NCBI RefSeq assembly: GCF_001317355.1
Contig: NZ_LKET01000032.1
Span: 248,001 to 312,000 of the forward strand
Reading direction: 5' to 3'
Origin: Oxobacter pfennigii
Lineage (GTDB): Bacteria; Bacillota; Clostridia; Clostridiales; Oxobacteraceae
Length of the DNA: 64,000 nucleotides
The notes beneath the pieces were generated by a model. It was not told where the DNA came from. It searched no databases and saw nothing but the letters and a program-made list of their open reading frames with translations. Below are positions 9,101 through 16,799 of the stretch, piece after piece. Each line of letters starts with the position of its first letter. The first letter of the stretch is position 1. A program made the position numbers and the translations under genes.

Positions 9101-10687
9101 TTATTCAAAGGCTTTCATTCTTTCATATAAGTCCATAATGGTTTGTCCATAATTTGTACCAGGTACAGCCCATTTTCCGTTTAAATCTTCCCAGTTGGGT
9201 GCAACCCCTAATCGTCTTTCTGCTACTAAAATAGAGTATCTTGGATCCACGCATTCCTCATTTAAAGGATCCTTAGTTGCATAGCCCTTTAAATGCTGGA
9301 TTTGTGCTCTCACTCCTATCCTGGGTTCGTCAAACCATGCACCCTTTCCTACAGGAGAATTATTTGTAGCTCCCAATCCTGAATAATTATTCTGTAAAGG
9401 AAGTACCAATCCTCCGTATCTGAACCAGCCCGTTTCATGAATGGACTGGCAGAATGCAATATCTCCCCGAACGCCTTCTTTTTCACCTTCTTCAATAAAC
9501 ATCTGGGCTAATTCAAGTGCTGTGGTATTAATCTTAGGCTCGGGATTGTAATAAATAAGGAAAGCCGCCATTTTTTCTGCCGACACCTCGGATTTGCCCA
9601 TTATGGGGTTTTCCTGATCTATTGTAACATCCGTCGGAGGCGGAGGTAATTGAGGCTCCGTGTCCTTTGGTTCCTCGGGTGCTGGAGGTAATTGGGGCTC
9701 CTTAGTTATTTCAGGTACTATCTCATCTACGTCTGAGGCCGGCATTACACCTTCTCCGCCTAAAACCACTATCTTTTTAATATTTTTTTCATTTCCAGCG
9801 ACAATATCTCTGGCAGTTGATATGCTGCCCCTGCTGGCCAGGACAATCGGTGACAAGGTATTAGGGGCAAGAGCCGAGCCTGATAATGCATCGGGGAAAT
9901 CCTCCCCCGTAGCTAAAAATACGATTTCCATTTTTACATCGGCAGCAAATCTCTGTATAACAGCTTTATTTGTTTCATATCTGTTCATGCCGCTTATTCT
10001 CTCAGCATTGCCTAGTGCCTTTAAAACTTCATCGCCGATCACGCCGATTCCCCCGATTACATAGGATTTTTCAATTTCTTTATCCCTTATGTATTCTTTT
10101 ACACCATCCATCAGCACGTCTTTTGGTGACAATATTATAGGCATGCCTAATTTCGCGGCTATGGAAGCAATAGACAATGCATCGGGAAAATCCTCTCCTG
10201 TTGCCACCACAACTTCATTTATGAAATTGGCATCACTGTAACCTGCAACGGCAAGGGATGTTTCATATCTGTTGAGGCCGAAAAGTCTTTTAACATTCAA
10301 TCCATTATCTTTCAATGAGGTTTCAACGGACTGGGATATTACTCCCGTGCCGCCGATGATGATTATGTTTTTGGCGCCTAGCCGTTTTATTTCTTCATTT
10401 ACTTTTACATCAAGCTTATCCTTACCCGTTAAAAGAATTGGGGCATTCAATTGCTTTGCTAGTGGAGCTGCGCAAAGGGCATCGGGGAAATCCTCTCCCG
10501 TTGCAAGTATTACATTATCAGCCCCATCCTTCCACCCGTTTTTTGAAATCTCAACGGCAGTTGAATACCTGTCGCTTCCGTACACTCTTTCTGTTGCTTC
10601 GTATGCAGATGACGGGACATTAATTTTTATTATCGCTGCAGTTATTATAAATAAAACCAGTAAAATCTTTTTGATGTTAATATTCAT
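9101..10687 (-). CDS. Cell-wall-binding repeat 2 protein with glucosaminidase-like domain
   Basis: A secreted cell-wall protein of 528 residues. Signal peptide (residues 1-28). Three CWB2 repeats (about 32-125, 130-225, 228-325) each carry the ATGEDFPDAL signature, a GxNRYET-type segment (SDRYST in the first) and an IIGGxGV strand; CWB2 modules bind wall polymers in Clostridia. A proline-rich linker with two near copies of EPQLPPxP (about 333-365) leads to a C-terminal domain (about 385-528) resembling the GH73/LytG-type N-acetylglucosaminidase fold: QSIHETGWFRYGG with the candidate catalytic Glu, NNYSGLGATNNS, and GVRAQIQHLKGYA. The likely role is peptidoglycan remodelling at the surface. 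It is monocistronic with AGAGGTGA before the ATG. Confidence 0.9.
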   Translation of the reverse strand: MNINIKKILLVLFIITAAIIKINVPSSAYEATERVYGSDRYSTAVEISKNGWKDGADNVILATGEDFPDALCAAPLAKQLNAPILLTGKDKLDVKVNEEIKRLGAKNIIIIGGTGVISQSVETSLKDNGLNVKRLFGLNRYETSLAVAGYSDANFINEVVVATGEDFPDALSIASIAAKLGMPIILSPKDVLMDGVKEYIRDKEIEKSYVIGGIGVIGDEVLKALGNAERISGMNRYETNKAVIQRFAADVKMEIVFLATGEDFPDALSGSALAPNTLSPIVLASRGSISTARDIVAGNEKNIKKIVVLGGEGVMPASDVDEIVPEITKEPQLPPAPEEPKDTEPQLPPPPTDVTIDQENPIMGKSEVSAEKMAAFLIYYNPEPKINTTALELAQMFIEEGEKEGVRGDIAFCQSIHETGWFRYGGLVLPLQNNYSGLGATNNSPVGKGAWFDEPRIGVRAQIQHLKGYATKDPLNEECVDPRYSILVAERRLGVAPNWEDLNGKWAVPGTNYGQTIMDLYERMKAFE

Positions 10688-10733
10688 AATGTCACCTCTT
10701 AAAAACTTTTAATTCCATTGATACTCTGTCCAA

Positions 10734-11123
10734 TTAAAACTCTTGAGTCGCCGCCACATTTGCAGGAGTAATCAAGAATATCCGGGATGAAATTTTATGT
10801 ATTCCGCATTCAAGAACAAATACGGTACCGCAAATATAATCCAAGCATCTCTTTGCTTCTTCATCATCCAGGTTTTTTAAATCCATAATAACAATTTTTT
10901 TACACTTCAAGTGATCGCTTATTAATAACATGTCATCGAAATTTAAAGGATTAGATAAAATAACCTTGGTATTTGCAGCAGAATGCACCCTTAAAACTTT
11001 CTCACTACCGGCATTATACAAGTCATCTTGCAAGTCTTTTTGCATTTTTGAGTCCCCATAACTTTCACTGTCATCTCCTATACCGATAAAATCGAGTACT
11101 TTTGAGACTATTGCATTTCCCAA
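10734..11123 (-). CDS. sepF: Cell division protein SepF
   Basis: SepF polymerises on the membrane and organises FtsZ rings in Gram-positives. It has 129 residues: an N-terminal amphipathic segment (MGNAIVSKVLDFIGIG), a charged linker (about 15-40) and a C-terminal SepF fold with VILSNPLNFDDMLLISDHLK, KIVIMDLKNLDDEEAKRCLDYICG and ISSRIFLITPANV. It stands alone instead of in the usual ylmD-ylmH cluster, so it could be an additional paralogue. Confidence 0.9.
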   Translation of the reverse strand: MGNAIVSKVLDFIGIGDDSESYGDSKMQKDLQDDLYNAGSEKVLRVHSAANTKVILSNPLNFDDMLLISDHLKCKKIVIMDLKNLDDEEAKRCLDYICGTVFVLECGIHKISSRIFLITPANVAATQEF

Positions 11124-11335
11124 CGATATCCCTCCTTTCTAAAAAATACGTCATAAACAGTCAAATTTAATAATATCCAAAAATTACATTCCTTTATTTC
11201 GCTACATAATATCAATTTTCCTTTATTTTTCCTCCATTTATTTAAATTTTTTATATATTTTGCAAAAGGCATATTGTGAAATATAACTTAACTCTGATAA
11301 AATATATACTGCTAGTACTCAAAAGAGGTGTATTC

Positions 11336-11590
11336 ATGATGAAGCTTTTGAACAAACCGGTAGAAATAATATGTATATTCAGTAAGGAAGGCAGTATTAC
11401 GCCCTTTAAAATGAGGATGGAAGATGACAACAAAAATACGTTAGTTTATGCAATAAAGCCTATATCCGTAGATAAGACTAAAACTTTGCTTAATTTTCAC
11501 TGTACTGCGGATATGAACGGCTCGGAGAAAAAATGCAATCTCCACTATTACGTAGCTGAAATGAAGTGGATATTATATAGTATGCTTTAA
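11336..11590 (+). CDS. Small conserved-looking protein of unknown function
   Basis: An 84-residue soluble protein. The ATG at 11336 follows AAGAGGTG by 5 nt, and a second ATG at 11339 is also possible. It begins MMKLLNKPVEIICIFSKEG and ends EMKWILYSML, with beta-rich alternation between. The pattern recalls small clostridial hypothetical proteins. It is followed by its own terminator. Confidence 0.7.
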   Translation: MMKLLNKPVEIICIFSKEGSITPFKMRMEDDNKNTLVYAIKPISVDKTKTLLNFHCTADMNGSEKKCNLHYYVAEMKWILYSML

Positions 11591-11596
11591 ATAAAA

Positions 11597-11633
11597 AGCC
11601 TAATGGCAATTATTTTATTAATTTCATTAGGCT
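11597..11633 (+). terminator. Terminator at island edge
   Basis: AGCCTAATG (11597-11605) pairs exactly with CATTAGGCT (11625-11633), just after the stop of the 11336 gene; the downstream T run (11643-11649) touches the displaced tRNA fragment. Confidence 0.6.
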
Positions 11634-11648
11634 AAATCATACTTTTTT

Positions 11649-11716
11649 TGGCGGTAGTATGTGGGAATCAAACCCATCCGTCACGGTATTAGCGCGACAA
11701 CTCGGTTTTGAAGACC
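11649..11716 (-). repeat. Displaced 3' fragment of tRNA-Sec (att site)
   Basis: It matches 14607-14674 at 65 of 68 positions, covering the encoded CCA, acceptor 3' strand, T arm, long variable arm and anticodon loop. Similarity ends just 5' of the anticodon stem; only a GGGGTAG-like motif at 11731-11737 recalls the tRNA 5' end. One of the three differences (11655) falls in the acceptor 3' strand and another in the T-loop region. It lacks a D arm and cannot be a working tRNA. Confidence 0.85.
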
Positions 11717-11871
11717 TATAGAAGTGTAACCTACCCCTAAACTATTGATTTTACTTATCTTACAGTACTTTAATAATCCGATGCCTAACGGTTGCTTCTT
11801 AATTTCATATTTTATTACTACATATAATATATGTGATAGACGTGTACGTTAGGAAGGATGCGAAGGATGAT

Positions 11872-12006
11872 ATGAAAGTGATTATTGACTGTTTTGAAGG
11901 TAAATTTGCAATATGTGAAACCGATGAGAAAAAAATGATTAATATAGAAAAATCAAGGATTCCTAGAGATGCAAAAGAAGGCGATGTTCTTAAAGTTGAG
12001 GAATAA
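11872..12006 (+). pseudogene. DUF3006 protein, probably truncated
   Basis: A 44-codon frame beginning MKVIIDCFEGKFAICE after AAGGATG. The order VIIDxFEG...VNIEKSRIPxDAKEGDVLK matches the N-terminal two thirds of DUF3006 proteins, usually about 65-75 residues and often encoded beside a ComEC-like metallo-beta-lactamase. Here it ends at a stop just after KVEE, exactly where the converging NUDIX remnant also loses its similarity, so a deletion probably removed both C-termini. Confidence 0.6.
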
Positions 12007-12318
12007 CCGCCGCTTAAATTTTGAGTGGAACAAAACGGTAAGAAACTAATCGTTTCATATCTGCTATTTTCTGAAATAATCAAATTTTCTTCACCTTTTA
12101 TTTGTGTTATTATTAATCCTGTTTCTTCCAGTACTTCACGACGAAGCACATCAAAAAATGCTCTCGTATTCACATATTTTTTCAGCAGGTATTTCAGTCA
12201 TTTTGGTTTCGATTCCATGGCTTTCTTTGTTACGCTGTTGAATAAGGATATATTTTTTACCATCACATTCTTTTTCAATAATTGCTCCCACAGCTGGTTT
12301 TGCAAATACTTCTATCAT
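12000..12318 (-). pseudogene. NUDIX hydrolase, frameshifted and truncated
   Basis: GGAGG precedes an ATG at 12318 giving MIEVFAKPAVGAIIEKE and then YILIQQRNKESHGIETKMTEIPAEKI. The frame stops in a six-T run near 12164; removing one T continues into FDVLRREVLEETGLIITQIKGEENL, which completes the NUDIX box (REVLEETG). The reading continues to FLPFCSTQNLSGGYS and then meets the DUF3006 remnant. About 105 of an expected 150-170 residues remain. The family hydrolyses nucleoside diphosphate derivatives; this copy should be inactive unless the frameshift is a sequencing error. Confidence 0.75.
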
Positions 12319-12420
12319 CAATTAACCTCCTAAAATCTTTTCTAAACATAATTTTTCCGACGCTTTAGTAGAATTATACGAATTAATCATAGATAAAAAT
12401 TATGCCCATAATATGTGGTG

Positions 12421-12651
12421 TTAAATTATATTGGTTATAGAAAGAAATGCACAAACACACACACAAATGCCAACGATTACAGACGCAATTGCCAGCTTCT
12501 TTTGCTGATTATCATAGTATTCTTTTGCACTTAAGAACTCTTTTAGTCCAAAGCAAAATAGCAAAAGCTGCAAACCGCTTGTTAGACCAAATATACTCGC
12601 TGCTGCAAAAAATATTATCAATAGCCAACCGGTTGATTTTAATATATTCAT
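12421..12651 (-). CDS. Small two-helix membrane protein
   Basis: A 76-residue protein. The ATG at 12651 is chosen because GGAGGTG sits about 8 nt upstream. Two hydrophobic helices (about 7-30 and 50-72) flank a charged loop FGLKEFLSAKEYYDNQQKKLA. The family is not recognised. It lies within the tRNA-Sec element between the NUDIX remnant and the UDG-like gene. Confidence 0.6.
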   Translation of the reverse strand: MNILKSTGWLLIIFFAAASIFGLTSGLQLLLFCFGLKEFLSAKEYYDNQQKKLAIASVIVGICVCVCAFLSITNII

Positions 12652-12843
12652 AATCACTACACCTCCGCCAAATATAAACAATCTTTACTTCGCATTTTCC
12701 TACAATTATGTCCCATTGCATTATACAACTTATTATGCATAAATTGGCTGTCTGATTTTAAAATCCATGTTGGTATAGTCATAGATAGGAAATATTACTG
12801 ACCCTAAAAAATTTGGCTTGATTGCAACCATAACAAATTGCAT

Positions 12844-13545
12844 TTACTGATTTAAAGCATCCCTAAGCATATTTAACTCTGCATGATTGCCCATATAGTT
12901 ATTGTATCGCCTTCGTTTAATATTTGAGTGCCTCATACAAGGATGAACCAAAGAAACACAATTGCATCGGTGATTTCTAAATTCAACATCAAATTTAATG
13001 GCCTCATCTATATCATTGAAAGATTTTGCTTTTTTCCAACTTTTTAAAGTCTGTGATGATAAATTTGCCAGCATATTAATTGCATATCTACCTAAGGTAA
13101 TAATAAGTTTAGGTTTTATAATTTCAATTTGAAATGCCAGAAATTCTAAATTCCTTTGAGTAAATTCCTTATCCTTAAACCCAGGAAATTTGCCAACCAT
13201 TGATTCTGTTTTTCTTAATCCCATAAAAACATTTGAAAAAAAACACTCGCTCAGAGATATATCCGCTTCTTTAAATAGCTTAATGATGTTTCTCCAGGTT
13301 GGACACTCTAAGTCCTTTGATTTAGAATTCACTATTTTAAGGTATTCTTTTAAAGCTGAAAAATCTTGTCCTAATACAAGTATTGATGGTAGGATATTTG
13401 TTGTATTTTCCATCCATAGTCCTTTACCACCTGGAAAAAATGCTGTTTCTTCAATCATTCTAGGTACTGGTTCTACAGAATCCGGATATGGCTCAACTTT
13501 ATATATTTTTTCAAAAAGTAAACTTGGTAAATCATTTCTAAACAT
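12844..13545 (-). CDS. Uracil-DNA glycosylase-like superfamily protein
   Basis: 233 residues. The core has the UDG-fold layout: ILVLGQDFS (about residue 56) in the position of the catalytic water-activating motif, a central strand-helix set with KPKLIITLGRYAINML (about 145-160), and VSLVHPCMRHSN (about 203-214) like the C-terminal HPS/H-containing motif. It differs from classic Ung (no GQDPYH, Pro and Tyr absent), so base excision activity is uncertain. It looks intact while its neighbours in the element are broken. It may be cargo with a repair or nucleic-acid function. Confidence 0.7.
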   Translation of the reverse strand: MFRNDLPSLLFEKIYKVEPYPDSVEPVPRMIEETAFFPGGKGLWMENTTNILPSILVLGQDFSALKEYLKIVNSKSKDLECPTWRNIIKLFKEADISLSECFFSNVFMGLRKTESMVGKFPGFKDKEFTQRNLEFLAFQIEIIKPKLIITLGRYAINMLANLSSQTLKSWKKAKSFNDIDEAIKFDVEFRNHRCNCVSLVHPCMRHSNIKRRRYNNYMGNHAELNMLRDALNQ

Positions 13546-13610
13546 CTCTATAACTCCCTAATAAAATAATTTTCTTGAGAATCAATTATATTATAATCTA
13601 AATATAAAAC

Positions 13611-13640
13611 AAAAATAGCCCTATTTGCAGGACTATTTTT
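13611..13640. terminator. Hairpin upstream of the UDG-like gene
   Basis: AAAAATAGCCCT pairs with AGGACTATTTTT (one mismatch), flanked by A and T runs. It could end a transcript entering from the integrase side. Confidence 0.5.
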
Positions 13641-13918
13641 CAAAGGAGACTTAAATTATGAAAAAATGAACATTGAGTATTAACAAGCATTAAAATTATA
13701 TACAAGCTCATGAGATTTTAAACATTAGATTTCGTAATTTTTATCCTGACAAAATGAAGATAATTACTTTATAATGCTTGGATAACAAGAATATTACTAT
13801 TTTCCATATCTTAAATACCATATAATAATTTGTACTATGCTTGCTATTCCGGAAAATACAACTGATACATTCTTACTAAGCATATGTTTTCCCTGAACTT
13901 TCACGAGATGTCTGAATC
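13641..13918. other. Non-coding remnant inside the element
   Basis: The gene-free stretch from 13546 to 13918 contains the 13611 hairpin and otherwise AT-rich sequence with many stops on both strands. On the minus strand a 28-codon frame, MLSKNVSVVFSGIASIVQII and 8 more residues (about 13798-13884), looks like the end of a membrane helix but has no clear ribosome site. No intact gene is seen. Confidence 0.4.
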
Positions 13919-14478
13919 CTAGATATACGCTTCATTTATCCTTATCCCACAATCAAGCATGAGAACCATTAAAACAAAGTCCCTGTAACCTGCATATGTA
14001 CTTTTATCCGGTGCATAAAGCATTTTCTTCACATCACCATCTGATAACGGTTTTATTGTGTCCTGTGGGACTTTCAGCAATTTAAGTTTTATTGAATAAT
14101 TTACGTCTAAATATTCTCCTCATCAAATAGCCATTTCAAGTAGCATTTTAGCGTCCTTAGCCTGATATTAATGGTAGCAGGCTCATATTGCTTTTGATGC
14201 ATCATGTAGTATAAATACCCTCTTAATAAATCTATATCAACTAAACGGTTTACTATAGGCCGTTCTTCCTCATCAATATCATTTTTCATATGTTTCATGT
14301 GGATTTTATGATCATCTATAGTCCTTGGAGCAAGTCTCTCCAATGTTTTGAACTCTATAAATATATCATGTAACTTGAAAAAGTCCTCAATTGTAATACA
14401 CCCCATATTTTTCCGTACATCCAGCATAAGCGGTCTATGACCGTTATACTTTGTTACTTGCAATTGCTTCTTACCCAT
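13919..14478 (-). pseudogene. Tyrosine recombinase (phage-type integrase), broken
   Basis: The first frame (start about 14478) encodes an N-terminal SAM-like core-binding domain: IEDFFKLHDIFIEFKTLERLAPRTI ... ATINIRLRTLKCYLKWLFDEENI, then stops near 14107. A shift of frame continues YLDVNYSIKLKLLKVPQDTIKPLSDGDVKKML and YRDFVLMVLMLDCGIRINEAYI, the start of the catalytic domain with the box I Arg (GIR), then stops at 13919. The rest, including HxxR and the catalytic Tyr, is missing. Its place beside the tRNA-Sec 3' end identifies it as the integrase of this element. Confidence 0.85.
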
Positions 14479-14606
14479 TGAAAACACTACCTTTCTTATT
14501 TTTTGGTTTAGAAGCAATCAGCATATCGGTTTGAATATTTTTCAAAAAACAGACAAGGTTCCAGCAAATTTTTTAAAATCCGTTAGAACCTTGATAATCA
14601 ATACTT

Positions 14607-14703
14607 TGGCGGGAGTATGTGGGAATCGAACCCACCCGTCACGGTATTAGCGCGACAACTCGGTTTTGAAGACCGGCAGGCACACCAGCACCTATCTACC
14701 CCC
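14607..14703 (-). tRNA. selC: tRNA-Sec (anticodon UCA)
   Basis: A 97-nt gene reading 5'-GGGGGTAG...CTCCCGCCA-3' on the minus strand. The anticodon loop CTTCAAA gives anticodon TCA, reading UGA. It has the long variable arm and extended acceptor-T stack of tRNA-Sec, a TTCGATT T loop, and an encoded CCA. It lies downstream of selB in the same orientation. A partial copy at 11649 marks an insertion at its 3' end. Confidence 0.97.
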
Positions 14704-14707
14704 AGAT

Positions 14708-14758
14708 ATGAAATTTGCATGGCAAATTTCATGTCGCAATGATTGCACAGCAATCATT
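14708..14758. repeat. Double-hairpin element, copy 1
   Basis: An 11-bp perfect stem ATGAAATTTGC / GCAAATTTCAT with a 3-nt loop, the linker GTCGC, then a 9-bp stem AATGATTGC / GCAATCATT with a 3-nt loop. It sits between selB and tRNA-Sec. The same geometry with different stem sequences occurs at 28522-28572. Confidence 0.75.
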
Positions 14759-14878
14759 ATAGCATATAGCTTTTTTCTATGCAATCAAATCTCAGTATAG
14801 AAAATATTTATACTGGCTCATAAAATCTAATGCCACCTATTATTATGTCCATTAGCTTGCTGTTAATCCTTAAAGATA

Positions 14879-16789
14879 TTAATATAATACCCTTTTATCT
14901 CCTATCCGCTTTGTTATTTTATGCTGATCAAAGTATTCAAGAAGTGCAACAGCATATTTCCTGCTGGTATTAAGGGCATCCCTGTATTGTGCCAGCGTCA
15001 CTTCGCCTTCATTTTTCACAATATTCCTGACACAATCTATGGCTTTTAAATAAATATCGGAGGCAATGGTCATTTCTTCGTTTATTTTAATAAGCTCTCC
15101 CGTATCAATCATCAATTCAAATACCTTTTTTACAGTATTTGAATCCTTGCCGGTCTTGTCTGTTGCCTCCTGAAAGTTTGGAACATTGATTCCGGCGCTC
15201 TTATATATGTCTTCTAATTTTGCCTTTATTTCCTGCTGTAATGGTGTCAGGGTGATATCATGATTATAAAGAGATAAATATTTTTGATTTGCCTTTATGA
15301 GCTTCTTATCCTGAAAATATGCTAGAACATCATCAAACAGCTTCTGTCTGATATTGCTCTCAAAAATACGGCTTTTAACTTCCTCTTTTGCCATACCGTA
15401 TTTTAAGGGATTCGTTCTGTGAAATTCATTGAGCTGTACTGTTATTTCCGCCGACAATGCATTAATAAATTTTGTATGGGCATAGCATATGCCTTCCCCC
15501 GCATTAAAGCTTAAAATTTTTCCTTCTTCCAAAAGCTCAGCTAAAATACCTCCGGCTTCTGTTTCCTTGCTGCCCGATAATTTTATGATGCTTCCCATAT
15601 TGGGAAAATTCCTGCTGTTTTTAAATATTACCTGTTCAATTATATCCTTAGGGTTTCCCTTTTCCTTTGTTGAAAGCTCAGCTATGACTTTTTTATCAAA
15701 CCTTTTATGCTTTGCAGGATATGGGTCTATTATTGTCCCTCCGCCTATGGTAATCATGGGGGAATAGGCACGTATTACATATTTATCCCCTCTTTGAGAA
15801 GGCAGCGGGATCTCCAGCCTAATCTGTGCAAGACAGGTTTCCCCGGGTTCTAAGACTTCCTTATCTAAAAGATACACCCTTCCAAATACTTCGTTAGTAC
15901 CATGGTATATTCTCACCCTGTCCCTGTTTTCCAATGGCTTTTCTGCATCCTTTAAATAGTTAAGCCTGCAGTCTATCATCATGGAGGATTCCATGGAACC
16001 TGCTTCTGCTGCTACATCTCCTCTTTTAATATCCTCAACCTTTACATTAGATATATTTATTGCCACACGCTGCCCCGCGTAAGCCTCTTTTACCGGCTGG
16101 TCATGGACGTGAATACTCCTCACCTTTGTTATGATATTATTGGGGTATACTTCAATTTTATCCCCTTCGGAAACAGAGCCGTTAACAAGGGTTCCCGTTA
16201 TGACCGTACCAAAGCCGCTGATGGTAAATACTCTGTCAATGGGCAGACGGAAGGAATCATCGCTGGTTTTTTCCGTAACTTCCTCGGAAAGCTTATCTAT
16301 CTTTTCAATGAGTTCTCCGATGCCATCACCATTTACCGAGGACACAAACACCATATCGGCATTCTCCAAAAAACTGCCTTTAAGATATTCACTTATATCG
16401 TCGGTTATGACTTCCAGCCATTCATCATCCACCATATCCTTTTTGGTAATTACCACAATGCCTTTTTTTACATCCAAGAGAGACAATATATTTAAGTGCT
16501 CTCTTGTCTGCGGCATTATTCCCTCATCCGCTGCAATTACAAGGAGAACCATATCTATACCGCTTACCCCTGCAAGCATATTCTTAATAAATTTTTCATG
16601 ACCGGGAACATCGACAATACCTGCCCTCTTTCCCGAGGGCAGGTCAAAATACGTGAAACCTAAATTTATGGAGATTCCTCTCTCCTTTTCCTCTCTTAAT
16701 GTATCCGTATCCCTGCCTGTCAAGGCTTTTATGAGGGTGGTTTTGCCATGGTCTATATGTCCTGCCGTGCCTATAATTATGTGTTTCAT
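14879..16789 (-). CDS. selB: Selenocysteine-specific elongation factor SelB
   Basis: GTPase that delivers Sec-tRNA to ribosomes paused at UGA codons with a SECIS hairpin. It has 636 residues: G1 GHIDHGKTT (about 10-18), ERGISI switch, VDVPGHEKFI, ITKKDMVD in the guanine-specificity position, two EF-Tu-like beta barrels, an extended domain III (IGGGTIIDPYP) and four C-terminal winged-helix repeats (about 370-636) that bind mRNA. It follows selA by 10 bp and precedes selC. Full length and all G motifs suggest it is functional. Confidence 0.96.
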   Translation of the reverse strand: MKHIIIGTAGHIDHGKTTLIKALTGRDTDTLREEKERGISINLGFTYFDLPSGKRAGIVDVPGHEKFIKNMLAGVSGIDMVLLVIAADEGIMPQTREHLNILSLLDVKKGIVVITKKDMVDDEWLEVITDDISEYLKGSFLENADMVFVSSVNGDGIGELIEKIDKLSEEVTEKTSDDSFRLPIDRVFTISGFGTVITGTLVNGSVSEGDKIEVYPNNIITKVRSIHVHDQPVKEAYAGQRVAINISNVKVEDIKRGDVAAEAGSMESSMMIDCRLNYLKDAEKPLENRDRVRIYHGTNEVFGRVYLLDKEVLEPGETCLAQIRLEIPLPSQRGDKYVIRAYSPMITIGGGTIIDPYPAKHKRFDKKVIAELSTKEKGNPKDIIEQVIFKNSRNFPNMGSIIKLSGSKETEAGGILAELLEEGKILSFNAGEGICYAHTKFINALSAEITVQLNEFHRTNPLKYGMAKEEVKSRIFESNIRQKLFDDVLAYFQDKKLIKANQKYLSLYNHDITLTPLQQEIKAKLEDIYKSAGINVPNFQEATDKTGKDSNTVKKVFELMIDTGELIKINEEMTIASDIYLKAIDCVRNIVKNEGEVTLAQYRDALNTSRKYAVALLEYFDQHKITKRIGDKRVLY

Positions 16790-16799
16790 AATCTTCTCC

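Larger units (their letters stand above)
11649..14703. mobile_element. Decayed integrative element inserted at tRNA-Sec
   Basis: The segment is bounded by the intact tRNA-Sec gene (14607-14703) and a 68-bp copy of its 3' part (11649-11716), both in the same orientation. A tyrosine recombinase pseudogene lies just beyond the tRNA 3' end. This is the classical arrangement of an element that integrated into the 3' part of a tRNA gene and restored it, pushing the original 3' end to the far side. Between lie a UDG-like gene, a small membrane protein gene, a frameshifted NUDIX gene and a truncated DUF3006 gene. No relaxase, replication or phage structural genes remain, so the element cannot move by itself. 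Confidence 0.75.

Noticed and set aside
11649-11740. A second functional tRNA-Sec gene
   Set aside because: The D arm and most of the 5' half are missing and the acceptor stem has a mismatch; it is a displaced 3' copy.
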